This document shows, piece after piece, positions 45,754 to 55,664 of a stretch of 64,000 nt of DNA. The translations under genes and the position numbers were made by a program. The stretch lies in assembly GCF_023555415.1 (NCBI RefSeq), contig NZ_JAKRYL010000006.1, forward strand, positions 62,001 through 126,000, in the 5' to 3' direction. Position 1 is the first letter of the stretch. Each line of letters begins with the position of its first letter. The notes under the pieces were generated by a model, which was not told the DNA's origin, did no database searches, and was given only the letters and a program-made list of their open reading frames with translations. The stretch is from Halalkalibacter alkaliphilus (GTDB lineage: Bacteria; Bacillota; Bacilli; Bacillales; Bacillaceae_D).

Positions 45754-46686
45754 CTACTCTCTCTCTGCAAGCTTTTTTTTGACAACAGTTGCTAAACATT
45801 GAAGAAATTCTGGTTTGGCATTGGGCATCTCAGGGCGATAATAATCAATCCCAAGCTCATCTGTTACAATCTTACATTCAATATCATTATCATAAAGTAC
45901 TTCTAAATGGTCAGCGACAAACCCAACCGGACAATAGACAATGGAAGTATAACCATGCTGTTCGTATAGATCTCTCGTTAAATCTTGGACATCTGGACCT
46001 AGCCAAGGGTCAGGTGTGTTGCCTTCACTTTGCCAGCCAATTGTATAATTCTTAATTCCTGCTTTTTCTGCAATCAAGTCAGCTGTTTCTTGCAGTTGAT
46101 CTGGGTACGGATCTCCCATTTTTGTAATTTTTTCTGGCAGGCTATGGGCTGAAAAGATAACACAGGATTTATCCTTATCCTTAATTTTACCTAATGTTTC
46201 TTTTACTTGATTTACCCAATAATCGATAAACAACGGCTCATCATACCAGCTATCAATGCTGTAAATCGTTGGTCCATCAACATTTTCTGACTCCTCTTTA
46301 GCCCTGCCATTGTAAGATTTAACACTGTATGTAGAGAAATGGGGTGCAAGGACTAAGCTTACCGCTTCTTCAATTCCGTCTTCTTTCATTTGCTTAACAG
46401 CATCCTCAATAAAAGGATCAATATGCTTTAAACCAAGGTAAGCTTTAAATTCAATATCCTCAAATTCGCTATTTAATTGTGCCTCTAAGCCAAATGCTTG
46501 ATCTTCTGTAATTTTAGCTAGGGGGCTAATACCTCCAATAGCTTCATAGCGCTCCGTCAACTCTTCTAACGCTTCATCAGAAGGTTTCCTCCCCCTGCGA
46601 ATATGAGTATAATACGGTTCAATCTCTTCTTTCTTTCGTGGTGTTCCATATGCCATTACTAATAAGCCAATTTTTCTCTTAGTCAT
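45754..46686 (-). CDS. hemH: Coproporphyrin III ferrochelatase
   Basis: A 310-residue soluble chelatase inserting iron into coproporphyrin III (CpfC). Residues typical of Bacillus enzymes are [20 protein letters not shown] at the N-terminus, the active-site His in FSAHSLPEK near 183 and the Glu-containing [13 protein letters not shown] near 263. The length equals that of the B. subtilis monomeric enzyme. It lies 14 bases downstream of hemE. Confidence 0.96.
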   Translation of the reverse strand: MTKRKIGLLVMAYGTPRKKEEIEPYYTHIRRGRKPSDEALEELTERYEAIGGISPLAKITEDQAFGLEAQLNSEFEDIEFKAYLGLKHIDPFIEDAVKQMKEDGIEEAVSLVLAPHFSTYSVKSYNGRAKEESENVDGPTIYSIDSWYDEPLFIDYWVNQVKETLGKIKDKDKSCVIFSAHSLPEKITKMGDPYPDQLQETADLIAEKAGIKNYTIGWQSEGNTPDPWLGPDVQDLTRDLYEQHGYTSIVYCPVGFVADHLEVLYDNDIECKIVTDELGIDYYRPEMPNAKPEFLQCLATVVKKKLAERE

Positions 46687-46700
46687 TTCCTCACCTCAAA

Positions 46701-47741
46701 TTACTTGTTGTTCATTGAATAGTCATGCACAAACGCCGTTAATCTCTTTAACGTATCTGGACTAACCTCCGGGAAGACTCCATGTCCTAGATTGAAGATA
46801 AAGTTTGGATTTTTCATTCCTTGATCTAAGATTGCTTTCGCGCGTTCTTCAATCACATTCCATGGCGCTAATAAAATGGCAGGATCTAAATTTCCTTGAA
46901 CCGTTTTCTTAATACCTAGCTCTCTTGCTTCTTGTACAGACAAACGCCAGTCAAGCCCAACTACATCTAGAGGTAAGTCATTCCACTCGTTTGCTAAATG
47001 ACTTGCTCCTACACCGAACATAATAAGTGGGACATTTTCTTGTTTAAGTTCTGCAAAGATGCGGTTCATGACCGGCTTTACAAACGTACGATAGTCAGCA
47101 ACATTTAACGCCCCTACCCAAGAATCAAAAATTTGAATCGCTTGCGCTCCCGCTGCGATTTGCGATTTTACATATGTAATGGTCATTTCACCTAGCTTGT
47201 CCATCAACAGGTGCCAAGCTTCAGGCTCTGCATACATAAACGCTTTTGTATTGTTGTAGTTTTTAGATGGGCCACCCTCAATCATATAGCTAGCAAGCGT
47301 AAAAGGAGCTCCTCCAAAACTAATTAATGGAACCGTTAGCTGTTCACGGAGCAGCTTAATTGTATCTAGAACATAAGGCACATCTTCTTCAGGGTTAATC
47401 GTTCCTAACCTTTCTACGTCTGCTTTCGTACGAATCGGATTATCAATAACTGGACCAATTCCAGACTTAATTTCAACATCTACTCCAATGGCTGGTAACG
47501 GTGTCATGATATCTTTATACAAAATAGCAGCATCGTTATTATATTGATCAACAGGTAACTTAGTCACATAGGCACATAGTTCCGGTTGATGTGTAATTTC
47601 AAAAAGAGAATATTTTTCTTTAATTTTTCTATATTCAGGCTGAGACCGTCCAGCTTGCCTCATATACCAAACAGGTACATGATCATGAGCCTCTCCTCTA
47701 CAGGCTTTTAAAAACGTATCGTTAAAAATCTTCTGATCCAT
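46701..47741 (-). CDS. hemE: Uroporphyrinogen decarboxylase
   Basis: A 346-residue TIM-barrel enzyme converting uroporphyrinogen III to coproporphyrinogen III. Hallmarks are [16 protein letters not shown] near residue 22-37, with the substrate-binding Arg residues, and the Asp in [12 protein letters not shown] near 76. It is the first gene of hemEHY and is preceded by a dispersed element and pbpF. Confidence 0.97.
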   Translation of the reverse strand: MDQKIFNDTFLKACRGEAHDHVPVWYMRQAGRSQPEYRKIKEKYSLFEITHQPELCAYVTKLPVDQYNNDAAILYKDIMTPLPAIGVDVEIKSGIGPVIDNPIRTKADVERLGTINPEEDVPYVLDTIKLLREQLTVPLISFGGAPFTLASYMIEGGPSKNYNNTKAFMYAEPEAWHLLMDKLGEMTITYVKSQIAAGAQAIQIFDSWVGALNVADYRTFVKPVMNRIFAELKQENVPLIMFGVGASHLANEWNDLPLDVVGLDWRLSVQEARELGIKKTVQGNLDPAILLAPWNVIEERAKAILDQGMKNPNFIFNLGHGVFPEVSPDTLKRLTAFVHDYSMNNK

Positions 47742-47932
47742 TGTGCCACTCCTTTAAATATCTTTCCTACCTATTTTACTTGATTACATTCCAAAAAGCA
47801 TATTATACACTTTTACTATAATGACCGAACCTTAACGTGTATAGACAATCCGAACAACTGTCATAAAATAGATGAATGTTTCCCGTATGTTTCAATGACT
47901 TAGCTACTAGGCCCAAAGAAAGCGTTAAGGGG

Positions 47933-48095
47933 CTGTCCCAAAAGTCCGGAACAGAGGTGGGAATGGCTCCGTTCGCTACGCACCGTGAGTGAGAAACCCA
48001 CTCCTCTCAAGGCTTTTAAAAGATGTATCGACTTCGCTCATTGCTTCAGGGGTGTATCAAAAGGTCAAAAACAGACCTCTTAGGACACCCCCCCG
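47933..48095 (+). repeat. Terminator-capped dispersed element, copy B
   Basis: It is bounded by outer inverted ends GGGGCTGTCC and GGACACCCCC and contains GGCTCCGTTCGCTACGCACC, ACCCACTCCTCTCAAGGCTT and TTCGCTCATTGCTTCAGG, shared with copies A and C. The right end forms a hairpin (48049-48094) that could terminate pbpF on the minus strand. The rest of the gap to hemE (47742-47932) shows nothing clear beyond AT-rich sequence. Confidence 0.78.
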
Positions 48096-48098
48096 TAG

Positions 48099-50243
48099 TT
48101 AATGAAATCCTAGCCTAAATTCCACCTCAGCTAAATTTGAAGATACCCCTTCTTGATCTGTTATTGAGTTATAAGGAATAACCTCATATTTTTTAGATGT
48201 AAATGGATTTCGACTATTAATGTAAAATTCTGTCTGTCCAACAACTGTTGCAAGAAGGTGGCTTCCATCTTCAGTATTCTCATAAATATGATAGTAAATT
48301 CTCTCATCAGCTTTGCCACTCCAGTTTAGGTGAATACTAGAAAATCCTCTTCCGCCCATTGAAAAAGTCGCTGATAAATCTGTAATCACTGGAAGTTCAA
48401 CAGGTGGCAGCAGTTCCTCTACTTCACCAGGTTTCTCAAAAGCCTCTACACGCATCCGACTTGGCAGTTCATTGATCATATCCTTATATAACACAGTAGG
48501 ATACGCACTTCCTCCTCTAAGATGCTGTTCACTTGTTGTAACATCATAACCCATCCATACTGCCCCCACAACCGTTGGCGTATAGCCGACAAACCAGGCG
48601 TCCATTACTGCGCCTTCTACTCCTGGAAAAGATGTCGTCCCTGTTTTTCCAGCTAAAGAGCTATGGACCTCTCCACTTTTTCCCGTACCATTCTTCACAA
48701 CAGATTCGAGCATTCTTGTCATGTACCATGACGTCTGAGGCGATATGATCGTTTCATTGCGCCATTTTTCACCTAGTAACCGCTCCCCATTTTTAGTATA
48801 AATAGCTTCAATAAAATAGGGATCTACTTGATTGCCGTTATTGGCAAAGACACTGTAAGCAGAAGCGAGTTCAAGAGGAGTTACACCTTCTGATAATCCT
48901 CCTAATGCGATTGCTAATCCTCGATCATTTGTGTGAATACCAAAACGTTCTAGAGCTTCGACAGACGTTTCAACTCCCATTTCATTCATCAGCCAAACAG
49001 CTGGTGCATTGGCTGAATAAGTGATTGCATCATACATCGTCATTTTCCCTGAATACTCTTGATTGAAATTCCTAGGAGTATATCCATCATAATCAATCAA
49101 TTCATCAACAATCATCGAATACGGATGAAATGTCCCCATCTCCATTGCCGGAGCATAAACAGCAAGTGGCTTAATTGTAGAACCAGGTTGTCGTTTTACA
49201 TTCAAACGATTTAAACCCTTTCGTACATACTCCCTTCCACCTTGTACTGCAAGAACACCTCCCGTTTTTGAGTCAAGGAGAACTATGGCTGCCTCAGCAT
49301 CCTCATTGCCACTTGGAAAATATCGATTATCTTGTATCTTTTGATATGAATCTATTTGGATCTCTTTGTTCATCGGAACGACAATTTGATAGCCTCCCGT
49401 TAGGACCTCTTCATTCGTTAAGTGATAACGATCGCGCGCTTCATCTAACACCATATCAATATAGGTTAAATAAGCTTCATTTTCCGTTATACGATTTTGA
49501 TTAATAACAACAGTTCGTCCACGTAAATGCCTAGCCTCTTCAGGATTTAACTTCCCATGCCTTTCCATTAATGTTAAGACAAGATCCCGCCGTTGTTTGC
49601 TTTGTTCTGGATTTATAATAGGAGAATAAGAGTTAGGGGCTTTTGGTAACCCGGCAAGTAGAGCTCCTTCCTCAATTGATAAATCATTCACATCTTTATT
49701 AAAATACAATTTAGACGCGGCTTGTATTCCATAAGCTCCGTGACCAAAATAGATTCGATTCAAATACATTTCCAAAAGCTCACTTTTGCTGTATTTTCGT
49801 TCTAAATTCATAGCAATTAGAACTTCATTCGTTTTTCGTAGTAATGTCTTCTCACTTGTAAGAAAGACATTTTTTGCAAGTTGCTGAGTAATTGTGCTTC
49901 CTCCTTCTACTTTTGCACCTGCAAGCAAATCACGATATAACGCTCTCCCTATAGCACGAATGTCTATCCCTTGATGATCATAAAAACGTATATCCTCCAC
50001 CGAAACAAAGGCTTGCTGTACATGTTCAGGTATATCACCAATGGCCACAGGTTCTCTATTTTCAATATAAAGTTGGGTAAGAACCTCTCCATTTTGATCA
50101 ACAAGAGACGTTGTCGCCTTCATCACCAATTTCTGATCATCTATTACATAATTCCCTGCTAGAATAATACTTAAATAAATAATAAGAGCAAAAAGCATTG
50201 TTCCTACAACCGCTGCTATCCCTATAATTGTTTTCTTTTTCAA
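48099..50243 (-). CDS. pbpF: Class A penicillin-binding protein, PbpF-like
   Basis: A 714-residue bifunctional peptidoglycan synthase. It has an N-terminal membrane anchor (about 6-30), a glycosyltransferase domain (about 55-225; SVEDIRFYDHQG, GGSTITQQLAKN), and a transpeptidase (about 315-600) with catalytic STIK at 355-358, SAN at 410-412 and KTGT at 533-536. A fibronectin-III-like C-terminal domain follows (about 630-714). All catalytic residues are present. Its place between hemE and hmoB equals that of B. subtilis pbpF, which is expressed in the forespore and vegetatively. Confidence 0.92.
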   Translation of the reverse strand: MKKKTIIGIAAVVGTMLFALIIYLSIILAGNYVIDDQKLVMKATTSLVDQNGEVLTQLYIENREPVAIGDIPEHVQQAFVSVEDIRFYDHQGIDIRAIGRALYRDLLAGAKVEGGSTITQQLAKNVFLTSEKTLLRKTNEVLIAMNLERKYSKSELLEMYLNRIYFGHGAYGIQAASKLYFNKDVNDLSIEEGALLAGLPKAPNSYSPIINPEQSKQRRDLVLTLMERHGKLNPEEARHLRGRTVVINQNRITENEAYLTYIDMVLDEARDRYHLTNEEVLTGGYQIVVPMNKEIQIDSYQKIQDNRYFPSGNEDAEAAIVLLDSKTGGVLAVQGGREYVRKGLNRLNVKRQPGSTIKPLAVYAPAMEMGTFHPYSMIVDELIDYDGYTPRNFNQEYSGKMTMYDAITYSANAPAVWLMNEMGVETSVEALERFGIHTNDRGLAIALGGLSEGVTPLELASAYSVFANNGNQVDPYFIEAIYTKNGERLLGEKWRNETIISPQTSWYMTRMLESVVKNGTGKSGEVHSSLAGKTGTTSFPGVEGAVMDAWFVGYTPTVVGAVWMGYDVTTSEQHLRGGSAYPTVLYKDMINELPSRMRVEAFEKPGEVEELLPPVELPVITDLSATFSMGGRGFSSIHLNWSGKADERIYYHIYENTEDGSHLLATVVGQTEFYINSRNPFTSKKYEVIPYNSITDQEGVSSNLAEVEFRLGFH

Positions 50244-50410
50244 ATGACATTCACCTCCCTTTTTCAGAGCGCAATCCTTTCTATTACCTACTATACCCGT
50301 CTGCGACTAGTTCATAACAGTTGCAAAGCAAATCCCCTACAGCTAAACTTATTTACGAATAGATTTACTTTTTCGTTTCAAAGATTACAAAACAATAGGA
50401 GGTGCCTCAT

Positions 50411-50878
50411 TTGAAAAAAGCTAGTATTGTTCAAATTAATAGTGAAACTCCTGCGCTTAATGGAGTTACGATGCAAGGAGAAGAGGGGCAGTTTGTTTAT
50501 GTAGAGGAAGTCTCTGAACTTAGTACGGCAAAACATTATGAAGTCATTAGTGAAACAGGAACGATTGATACGAAAGGATTTGTTGTTATTAATAATATTC
50601 CTGTCAGCGAAGAAGGACGCCCTTCTTTTGAAGAACGTTTTCGTAATCGTGCAGGATTAGTTGATGGCGAGCCTGGATTCCAAGCCATTCGGATTTTACG
50701 ACCTGTTAGTGATGATACATATGCAATCATGACAATATGGGATGATGAGGAATCTTTTCAAAAGTGGCAAACATCGAAATCGTATGAGAACGCACATAAG
50801 AAACGAGGAACTTCTCAAGCGTTACCAACTACCATTTTCCCACGTCCTTCTTTTGTTACGACATTTAAAGTTGGATAA
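50411..50878 (+). CDS. hmoB: Heme-degrading monooxygenase, HmoB-like
   Basis: A 155-residue protein with a C-terminal antibiotic-biosynthesis-monooxygenase (ABM) fold (about 65-150: GEPGFQAIRILRPVSDDTYAIMT and WDDEESFQKW) preceded by an HmoB-type extra domain. HmoB in B. subtilis (YhgC) binds and degrades heme. TTG 50411 is preferred because AGGAGG lies eight bases upstream; the GTG at 50402 overlaps the ribosome-binding site. It is divergent from pbpF, next to the heme operon. Confidence 0.85.
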   Translation: MKKASIVQINSETPALNGVTMQGEEGQFVYVEEVSELSTAKHYEVISETGTIDTKGFVVINNIPVSEEGRPSFEERFRNRAGLVDGEPGFQAIRILRPVSDDTYAIMTIWDDEESFQKWQTSKSYENAHKKRGTSQALPTTIFPRPSFVTTFKVG

Positions 50879-50892
50879 AATAACCGCGAAAA

Positions 50893-50929
50893 AGAGAACA
50901 TGCAGCTATATTCTCCCTGCATGTTCTCT
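50893..50929. terminator. Bidirectional terminator between hmoB and liaR
   Basis: The perfect 13-bp stem AGAGAACATGCAG/CTGCATGTTCTCT is directly between two convergent stop codons. Confidence 0.85.
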
Positions 50930-50930
50930 A

Positions 50931-51563
50931 CTACTTTACTAATCCAGAACGATGTGCATAAACTGCCATTTGTGTACGGTCCTCTAATTCAAGCTTTTGC
51001 AGAATATGACTAACATGCGTTTTAACCGTTTTAATACCAATGAAGAGCGCATCAGCTATTTCTTGATTGCTTTTCCCCTCTCCCACTAGCTCAAGTACTT
51101 CTCTTTCTCGTGGGGTAAGTGAATCGTGTAATGGTTTCTCTTTCTTTCCTCTCATCCGGTCCATCATTTTATTCGTAACTTTCGCTTCCACGACAGACTT
51201 ACCTTCTACGGCTCCTCGGATCGCATCAGCGATTTCAATTGCTGATGATGTTTTGAGCAGGTAACTAAATGCCCCAGCTTCAATTACCGGGTACACTTTC
51301 TCATCATCGATAAAACTTGTAAGAACAATCACCTTACAATGTGGCAATTCCTTAACAATCTCTGCTGTTGCAGCAATCCCGTCCATCTGTTCCATTACTA
51401 AGTCCATCAACACAACATCCGGTTGCAGTTCTAATGCCGCCTTGACCCCTTCTAGTCCATTACTCGCTTGCCCAACAACCTTTATATCTGGCAGTGTCGA
51501 TAAATACGCTGACAATCCCATTCGTACCATTTCATGGTCATCGACTAACAAGACATGAATCAT
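50931..51563 (-). CDS. liaR: LiaR-type response regulator
   Basis: A 210-residue NarL/LuxR-family regulator. The receiver domain has the phospho-acceptor Asp54 in VVLMDLVMEQMDG and conserved K in YLLKTSS. The C-terminal HTH is LTPREREVLELVGEGKSNQEIADALF. It is paired with the kinase gene, which ends two bases upstream, and with liaF. The group LiaFSR/VraTSR senses cell-wall antibiotics. ATG 51563 is chosen for GGGTGAG upstream. Confidence 0.92.
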   Translation of the reverse strand: MIHVLLVDDHEMVRMGLSAYLSTLPDIKVVGQASNGLEGVKAALELQPDVVLMDLVMEQMDGIAATAEIVKELPHCKVIVLTSFIDDEKVYPVIEAGAFSYLLKTSSAIEIADAIRGAVEGKSVVEAKVTNKMMDRMRGKKEKPLHDSLTPREREVLELVGEGKSNQEIADALFIGIKTVKTHVSHILQKLELEDRTQMAVYAHRSGLVK

Positions 51564-51564
51564 T

Positions 51565-52614
51565 TTACTCACCCTTCCATGCAATTGGAATATTCACTTC
51601 AATTTGTGTTCCTTTATTAGGAACAGAAACGATTTGGAGCGTTCCGCCAATTTCAGTCATTCGCTCTCGCATTGTATGTAAACCATAAGAATTTTTCTGA
51701 ACATTTTTCACATCAAAACCAACACCATTATCGATTAGTTTTATTTTTAGATCTTGATTCGTTTGTCTAAGCTGAAGCTCTAATTGTGTTGCTTTTGCAT
51801 GCCGCAAAACATTCGAAATCGCTTCTTGAACCATTCGGAAAATTTGATCTTCTATTCCTTTAGGGATCATCATATTCTCTTCAATCGTCACGGTGACATC
51901 CATTCCATACTTTTCTTGCAATTCATTAAATAATTGATGTATACCATCCTTTAAACTCTTCCCTTCTAAATGGGCAGGTCTAAGGTGAAGTAACAATGCA
52001 CGCATTTCTGCTTGAGCCGTATTAGCCATCTTTTCAACCATCTTTACTTGTTCAACACTTGGATCTGACGTCTGTACCATCGTTTGTTTAATAGCAGCGG
52101 TCATCATGGAGATAGCAAATAGCTGTTGACTAACCGCATCATGCAAATCTCTAGCTAAACGCTGCCGTTCTTCTGATACAGCTGCCTTTTTGACCGTTTC
52201 TTGCATCGCAGCACGTTCGCTAGAAAGTCGCTGCAAGGACGCCACTTGTTCTTCAAAGTTTTGAGCCATTCCATTTAGTCGCTTACCAAGCTCTGCTAAT
52301 TCGTCTTCCCCCTCGACTTCAACCCTGTGCGTAAATGTCCCACGTTCAAATCTCAGTGCTCCATGAACTAATTGGTCAACCCGCCTCCTTATTGGATCGG
52401 CTTGAATATAACCAGCAATTATTCCCGTAATCACGATTACAGTAAGCACCCAAAAAAAGAGCGGAATCGCTACTAGTTTACGATCAAATACGATGAGTAA
52501 GCCACGTGGTTCATCATATGTCATTAGAAAAAGCAAAAGAAATGACAAAATAAAAGTAACAAGGAGACTATGTCTAATAAATTGCCAACGAATGCTAGCT
52601 AACCGTTTTTTCAT
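51565..52614 (-). CDS. liaS: LiaS-type sensor histidine kinase
   Basis: A 349-residue membrane kinase with two N-terminal helices (about 12-30 and 47-66) separated by only a short extracellular loop (intramembrane-sensing type). A HAMP domain follows (about 68-120), then a HisKA_3 dimerisation domain with the phospho-His in RLARDLHDAVSQQL and an ATPase domain with DNGVGF. Its start overlaps the end of liaF by four bases. Confidence 0.93.
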   Translation of the reverse strand: MKKRLASIRWQFIRHSLLVTFILSFLLLFLMTYDEPRGLLIVFDRKLVAIPLFFWVLTVIVITGIIAGYIQADPIRRRVDQLVHGALRFERGTFTHRVEVEGEDELAELGKRLNGMAQNFEEQVASLQRLSSERAAMQETVKKAAVSEERQRLARDLHDAVSQQLFAISMMTAAIKQTMVQTSDPSVEQVKMVEKMANTAQAEMRALLLHLRPAHLEGKSLKDGIHQLFNELQEKYGMDVTVTIEENMMIPKGIEDQIFRMVQEAISNVLRHAKATQLELQLRQTNQDLKIKLIDNGVGFDVKNVQKNSYGLHTMRERMTEIGGTLQIVSVPNKGTQIEVNIPIAWKGE

Positions 52615-53405
52615 ACTGCTCTCACCTTCACTTCGCCAACAAAAGTAGAAAGGATGAGTTTGACTCTTCTTTGTGCTTGTTTGTAATCTTTTGTTGCGAT
52701 GCTAAGCTGTTGATTGATTCCACTGTGACTTTCATGAAAGAGGGAAACTTCACCAATCGTTGAAGTGGCTTGGATGGCAACCGCTAAATCTTCTGGTACA
52801 TAAAAGTCGATTTCTCCAATTAATGTTTGGACAACAATGACGGTTTCACCTTCAGGTATGATTGCTTTTGATAAATCAATACGGACTTCGCCAATCCCAT
52901 TCCAAATGGTTAAATCATTTAGTTCAAAAGCTTCACCCAAATAATGAATTTCTCCGATTAAGCTTTTTCGCATTGTAGGAGTGAATACCACTCGATTGTC
53001 TTTTGCAACTTTTCGTTCATCGTCTTCTCTACTAGTTTTTTCATTTATTTTATCTAGCTTTTTCTCTGCTTTTCGAATCTTCTTCTCTGCTTTATCGTAT
53101 TTCGCTTCTCTTTCACGCCTGCTTTTATTTGGTGAGCGAACTAAACGTATGCCAAAATAAAGTACCGCAATCGCGATAAGCAGCCCCATGAAATTCATCC
53201 CTAAAACTTGATCGAAAATAATACTTGCACTAATAAAAAAGAAAATGAGGCTAATGAAATTATGGTTTCTTTTATAGAAAAACAGACCCATTACGAAGAA
53301 AATGAGTGGAGCAACGAAGTTTCCTATTGATAGATTCATCGTATTAATTAAAATATTGAAACCAATGATGACAAAGATAAGTCCAAATAATGTTTGCTTC
53401 TTCAT
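52611..53405 (-). CDS. liaF: LiaF-type negative regulator
   Basis: A 264-residue protein with four N-terminal membrane helices (about 5-88), a Lys/Arg/Glu-rich coiled segment (about 92-135) and a C-terminal cell-wall-active-antibiotics-response domain (about 145-264; NDLTIWNGIGEVRIDLSKAIIPEGET, partial quote). LiaF keeps LiaS off in unstressed cells. It is immediately upstream of liaS in the same transcript. Confidence 0.9.
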   Translation of the reverse strand: MKKQTLFGLIFVIIGFNILINTMNLSIGNFVAPLIFFVMGLFFYKRNHNFISLIFFFISASIIFDQVLGMNFMGLLIAIAVLYFGIRLVRSPNKSRREREAKYDKAEKKIRKAEKKLDKINEKTSREDDERKVAKDNRVVFTPTMRKSLIGEIHYLGEAFELNDLTIWNGIGEVRIDLSKAIIPEGETVIVVQTLIGEIDFYVPEDLAVAIQATSTIGEVSLFHESHSGINQQLSIATKDYKQAQRRVKLILSTFVGEVKVRAV

Positions 53406-53422
53406 GCTCCATCTCCTTTCAT

Positions 53423-54280
53423 TTAGCCCTCACGGATGCGAATATCTCCAGAAGTTGTTGAAATCCTCAGTGGATGTAAACCATCACCTAATCTTCCTGT
53501 ATAGGACCTAGATTTTATAAATTGTTGTAAATCAAGATGTACGTCACCTGAAACAGTGCTTACATTTACTTCTGCATTGCCTATTGGAATAAATAGCTCA
53601 ACATCTCCAGAAACCGTTTTTAGCAAGACCTTTTCGTTTTCATCTCTATACTCTATTTCAATATTACCAGAGACTGTTTTTCCTTCAATATCCCCTGATA
53701 AAGTTTGAACAATAAGATCGCCAGAAACACTTTCTAACCTAACATCGGTAGCTGTTACTTCGTTAAATTTAATATTCCCTGAAGTTGTTTTCACTTCAAC
53801 AGATTCACCTGAAAGTGTTGATCCTAATACATTTCCGGAAACAGTCTTTGAAAATGTATTGTTCACACTTAATTCATTACGAAACTCAATTTCCCCTGAG
53901 ATACTATTTACGTTTACGTTCTCACTATAACTATTAGGGATACGAACTATAGCCTGCGCTTTCCTAAAAAAATCAAATGAAAAGAACCTGAATCTCGGTT
54001 CTTTTACTACTATTTGTAACATTTCTTTTTGTTCTTTAGAATGTAACTCTATTTGTTTATTTTGATTAACTAATTCAACCGAAAGCATTTCACCGTCATG
54101 GCCTTCTATGACCCAATCTACAGATGTGCTTGATAGGTCAATACTTTTTACAGAACTTATGTCAGTCGTTAATGATCCTTCATTGTGTTTTGTTTTGGAG
54201 TTTGTAAACGGTGAGGAAATAGTTGTTACTAAAAGAAATGCACCTATAACTATCAAAATGATCCCGAACATCACCTTCAT
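53423..54280 (-). CDS. liaG: LiaG-like DUF4097 membrane-anchored protein
   Basis: A 285-residue protein with one N-terminal anchor helix (about 4-22) and a right-handed beta-helix-like DUF4097 region in which VSGD/TSGN/SGEI-type turns recur about every 20 residues (for example SVSGDLIV, TVSGNIEI, TVSGDVEL, TTSGDIRI). LiaG is encoded upstream of liaFSR in B. subtilis and has no defined activity. ATG 54280 has AAGGAGG six bases upstream; the longer frame to 54301 is not supported. Confidence 0.85.
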   Translation of the reverse strand: MKVMFGIILIVIGAFLLVTTISSPFTNSKTKHNEGSLTTDISSVKSIDLSSTSVDWVIEGHDGEMLSVELVNQNKQIELHSKEQKEMLQIVVKEPRFRFFSFDFFRKAQAIVRIPNSYSENVNVNSISGEIEFRNELSVNNTFSKTVSGNVLGSTLSGESVEVKTTSGNIKFNEVTATDVRLESVSGDLIVQTLSGDIEGKTVSGNIEIEYRDENEKVLLKTVSGDVELFIPIGNAEVNVSTVSGDVHLDLQQFIKSRSYTGRLGDGLHPLRISTTSGDIRIREG

Positions 54281-54361
54281 GTTCCCCCTCCTTGCAATCA
54301 TTTACACATTATAACTATATAAGACTTTTCGTTGTTCGCCTAGAAAATTTTTATATATGAA

Positions 54362-54400
54362 GGAGTAGTGGGCTACCATAGCATCAACTAACACTACTCC
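54362..54400 (-). terminator. Terminator between the liaH-like and liaG genes
   Basis: GGAGTAGTG and its complement CACTACTCC form the base of a hairpin in the gap after the PspA-like gene. It matches the B. subtilis layout, where most stress-induced transcripts stop after liaIH. Confidence 0.65.
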
Positions 54401-54417
54401 CTCACAACTGATGACTA

Positions 54418-55002
54418 TTAATTGCCTTGCATTTGTTTCTTTAATTTATTTATTTCTATTTCAATCTCACTTTCTTTTTCCCATTCAGGGTCAAGTACAT
54501 TTGGATCATTCCAATTATTTGCCTTCCCTTTTTCCTTTTCATTTAAATTCACTTTCCCACTCTCTTTCACAGCTTGAACGCGTACAATTAATTCCATATG
54601 TTTTTCTTGTAATTGACTGTATTTCGTTTGAAGTTGTTCAAGCTTAGCGCTTTTCTCACTAATGGATTTCTCTTGCTGCACTAACATTTCTTCAAACTGA
54701 GCTATTTGCTTCCACACTTCTTTTTTGTTTAACAATATTTTTCGTGCCAACTCTTCATTATCGGCTTGTAAAGCAACGCGCGCCTGCTCTTCTCGTTTCT
54801 CAAACAGCACGCGTGCTAACGTTAGGTCGTTCTCCAATGTTTTTTTCCTTACTAATGCCTTCTCTAATTGTTGTTCCGCTTGTTCGACCTGTTCCCTCAC
54901 ATCTCGAATGTATTGCTTTACCATAATAGCAGGGTCCTCAATACGTTCTAATCCTTCATTTATATACGCTTTAATTAATTGATTAATTCTTGTTCCAATC
55001 AT
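54418..55002 (-). CDS. PspA/IM30 family protein, LiaH-like
   Basis: A 194-residue, almost wholly alpha-helical coiled-coil protein with the PspA pattern: ARINQ-like start (TRINQLIKAYINEGLERIEDPAIMVKQYIRD), then long heptad-rich helices (about 45-150). Such proteins assemble large membrane-protecting scaffolds in envelope stress. It is shorter than B. subtilis LiaH (about 225 residues) and ends in a Trp-containing acidic tail. It is preceded by the LiaI-like gene with one base between. Confidence 0.85.
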   Translation of the reverse strand: MIGTRINQLIKAYINEGLERIEDPAIMVKQYIRDVREQVEQAEQQLEKALVRKKTLENDLTLARVLFEKREEQARVALQADNEELARKILLNKKEVWKQIAQFEEMLVQQEKSISEKSAKLEQLQTKYSQLQEKHMELIVRVQAVKESGKVNLNEKEKGKANNWNDPNVLDPEWEKESEIEIEINKLKKQMQGN

Positions 55003-55003
55003 A

Positions 55004-55390
55004 TTAATTTCTCCCTTCTTTCATTAGCTTTGCGAACTCTTCATCGATCGTGTCAAACGAGCTTTTTTTATTTTCTTTGAAATCAACCTTACTTTCACTA
55101 TTTGTTTTCATAAGCTTGTAGCCACCATAAACTAAGAATGCACCGATCAATAAACTAACAATTCCTCCAAGCCCCCCAAGGAGCATTAACGCACCAAATG
55201 TAACTAGAATAATACTTGAGAACGACCATTGTCCTTTATCTTGCCACTTTGTATACCCAAAATAGAGGAGCGCTCCACCTATGAGAAGCCCAATAATTCC
55301 TCCAATATTGACTCCAACCATGCTAAGTAGAATATTGATCCCTATGAAAATAAGGAGTATTCCACCGATAAATTTACCTGAATGTTTCAT
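55004..55390 (-). CDS. LiaI-like membrane protein
   Basis: A 128-residue protein with four predicted membrane helices in two GGxxGLLIGGALLYFGY-type repeats (about 8-50 and 58-92) and a soluble tail (about 95-128). It resembles the transmembrane part of LiaF and stands where liaI stands in B. subtilis, directly before the PspA-like gene. LiaI is thought to anchor LiaH at the membrane. The stress promoter should lie in 55391-55550, but I could not identify a LiaR site with confidence. Confidence 0.75.
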   Translation of the reverse strand: MKHSGKFIGGILLIFIGINILLSMVGVNIGGIIGLLIGGALLYFGYTKWQDKGQWSFSSIILVTFGALMLLGGLGGIVSLLIGAFLVYGGYKLMKTNSESKVDFKENKKSSFDTIDEEFAKLMKEGRN

Positions 55391-55664
55391 ATTATTTTCC
55401 TCCTTCTCTTAACTACTTTTATTGTAGGAGAAATAAATTCTTTTGAAGCCAACCTGTAGAATGGTTTTGTATCCGCCTTAAGACTGATCTTTCATTACTA
55501 CTTTGTGAACGTTTAGGAAATGAACATTATCATTGTAAAGAATCAGCTATAATAAATAAGCAAGTTTAAAAATTGATTCATATATCGAGAATGGACTAGA
55601 ATAGACTAGGAAGTAGCGCGAATACGAGTTCTAGATTTACTTTATTTTAAGGATGTGTTTTAGC

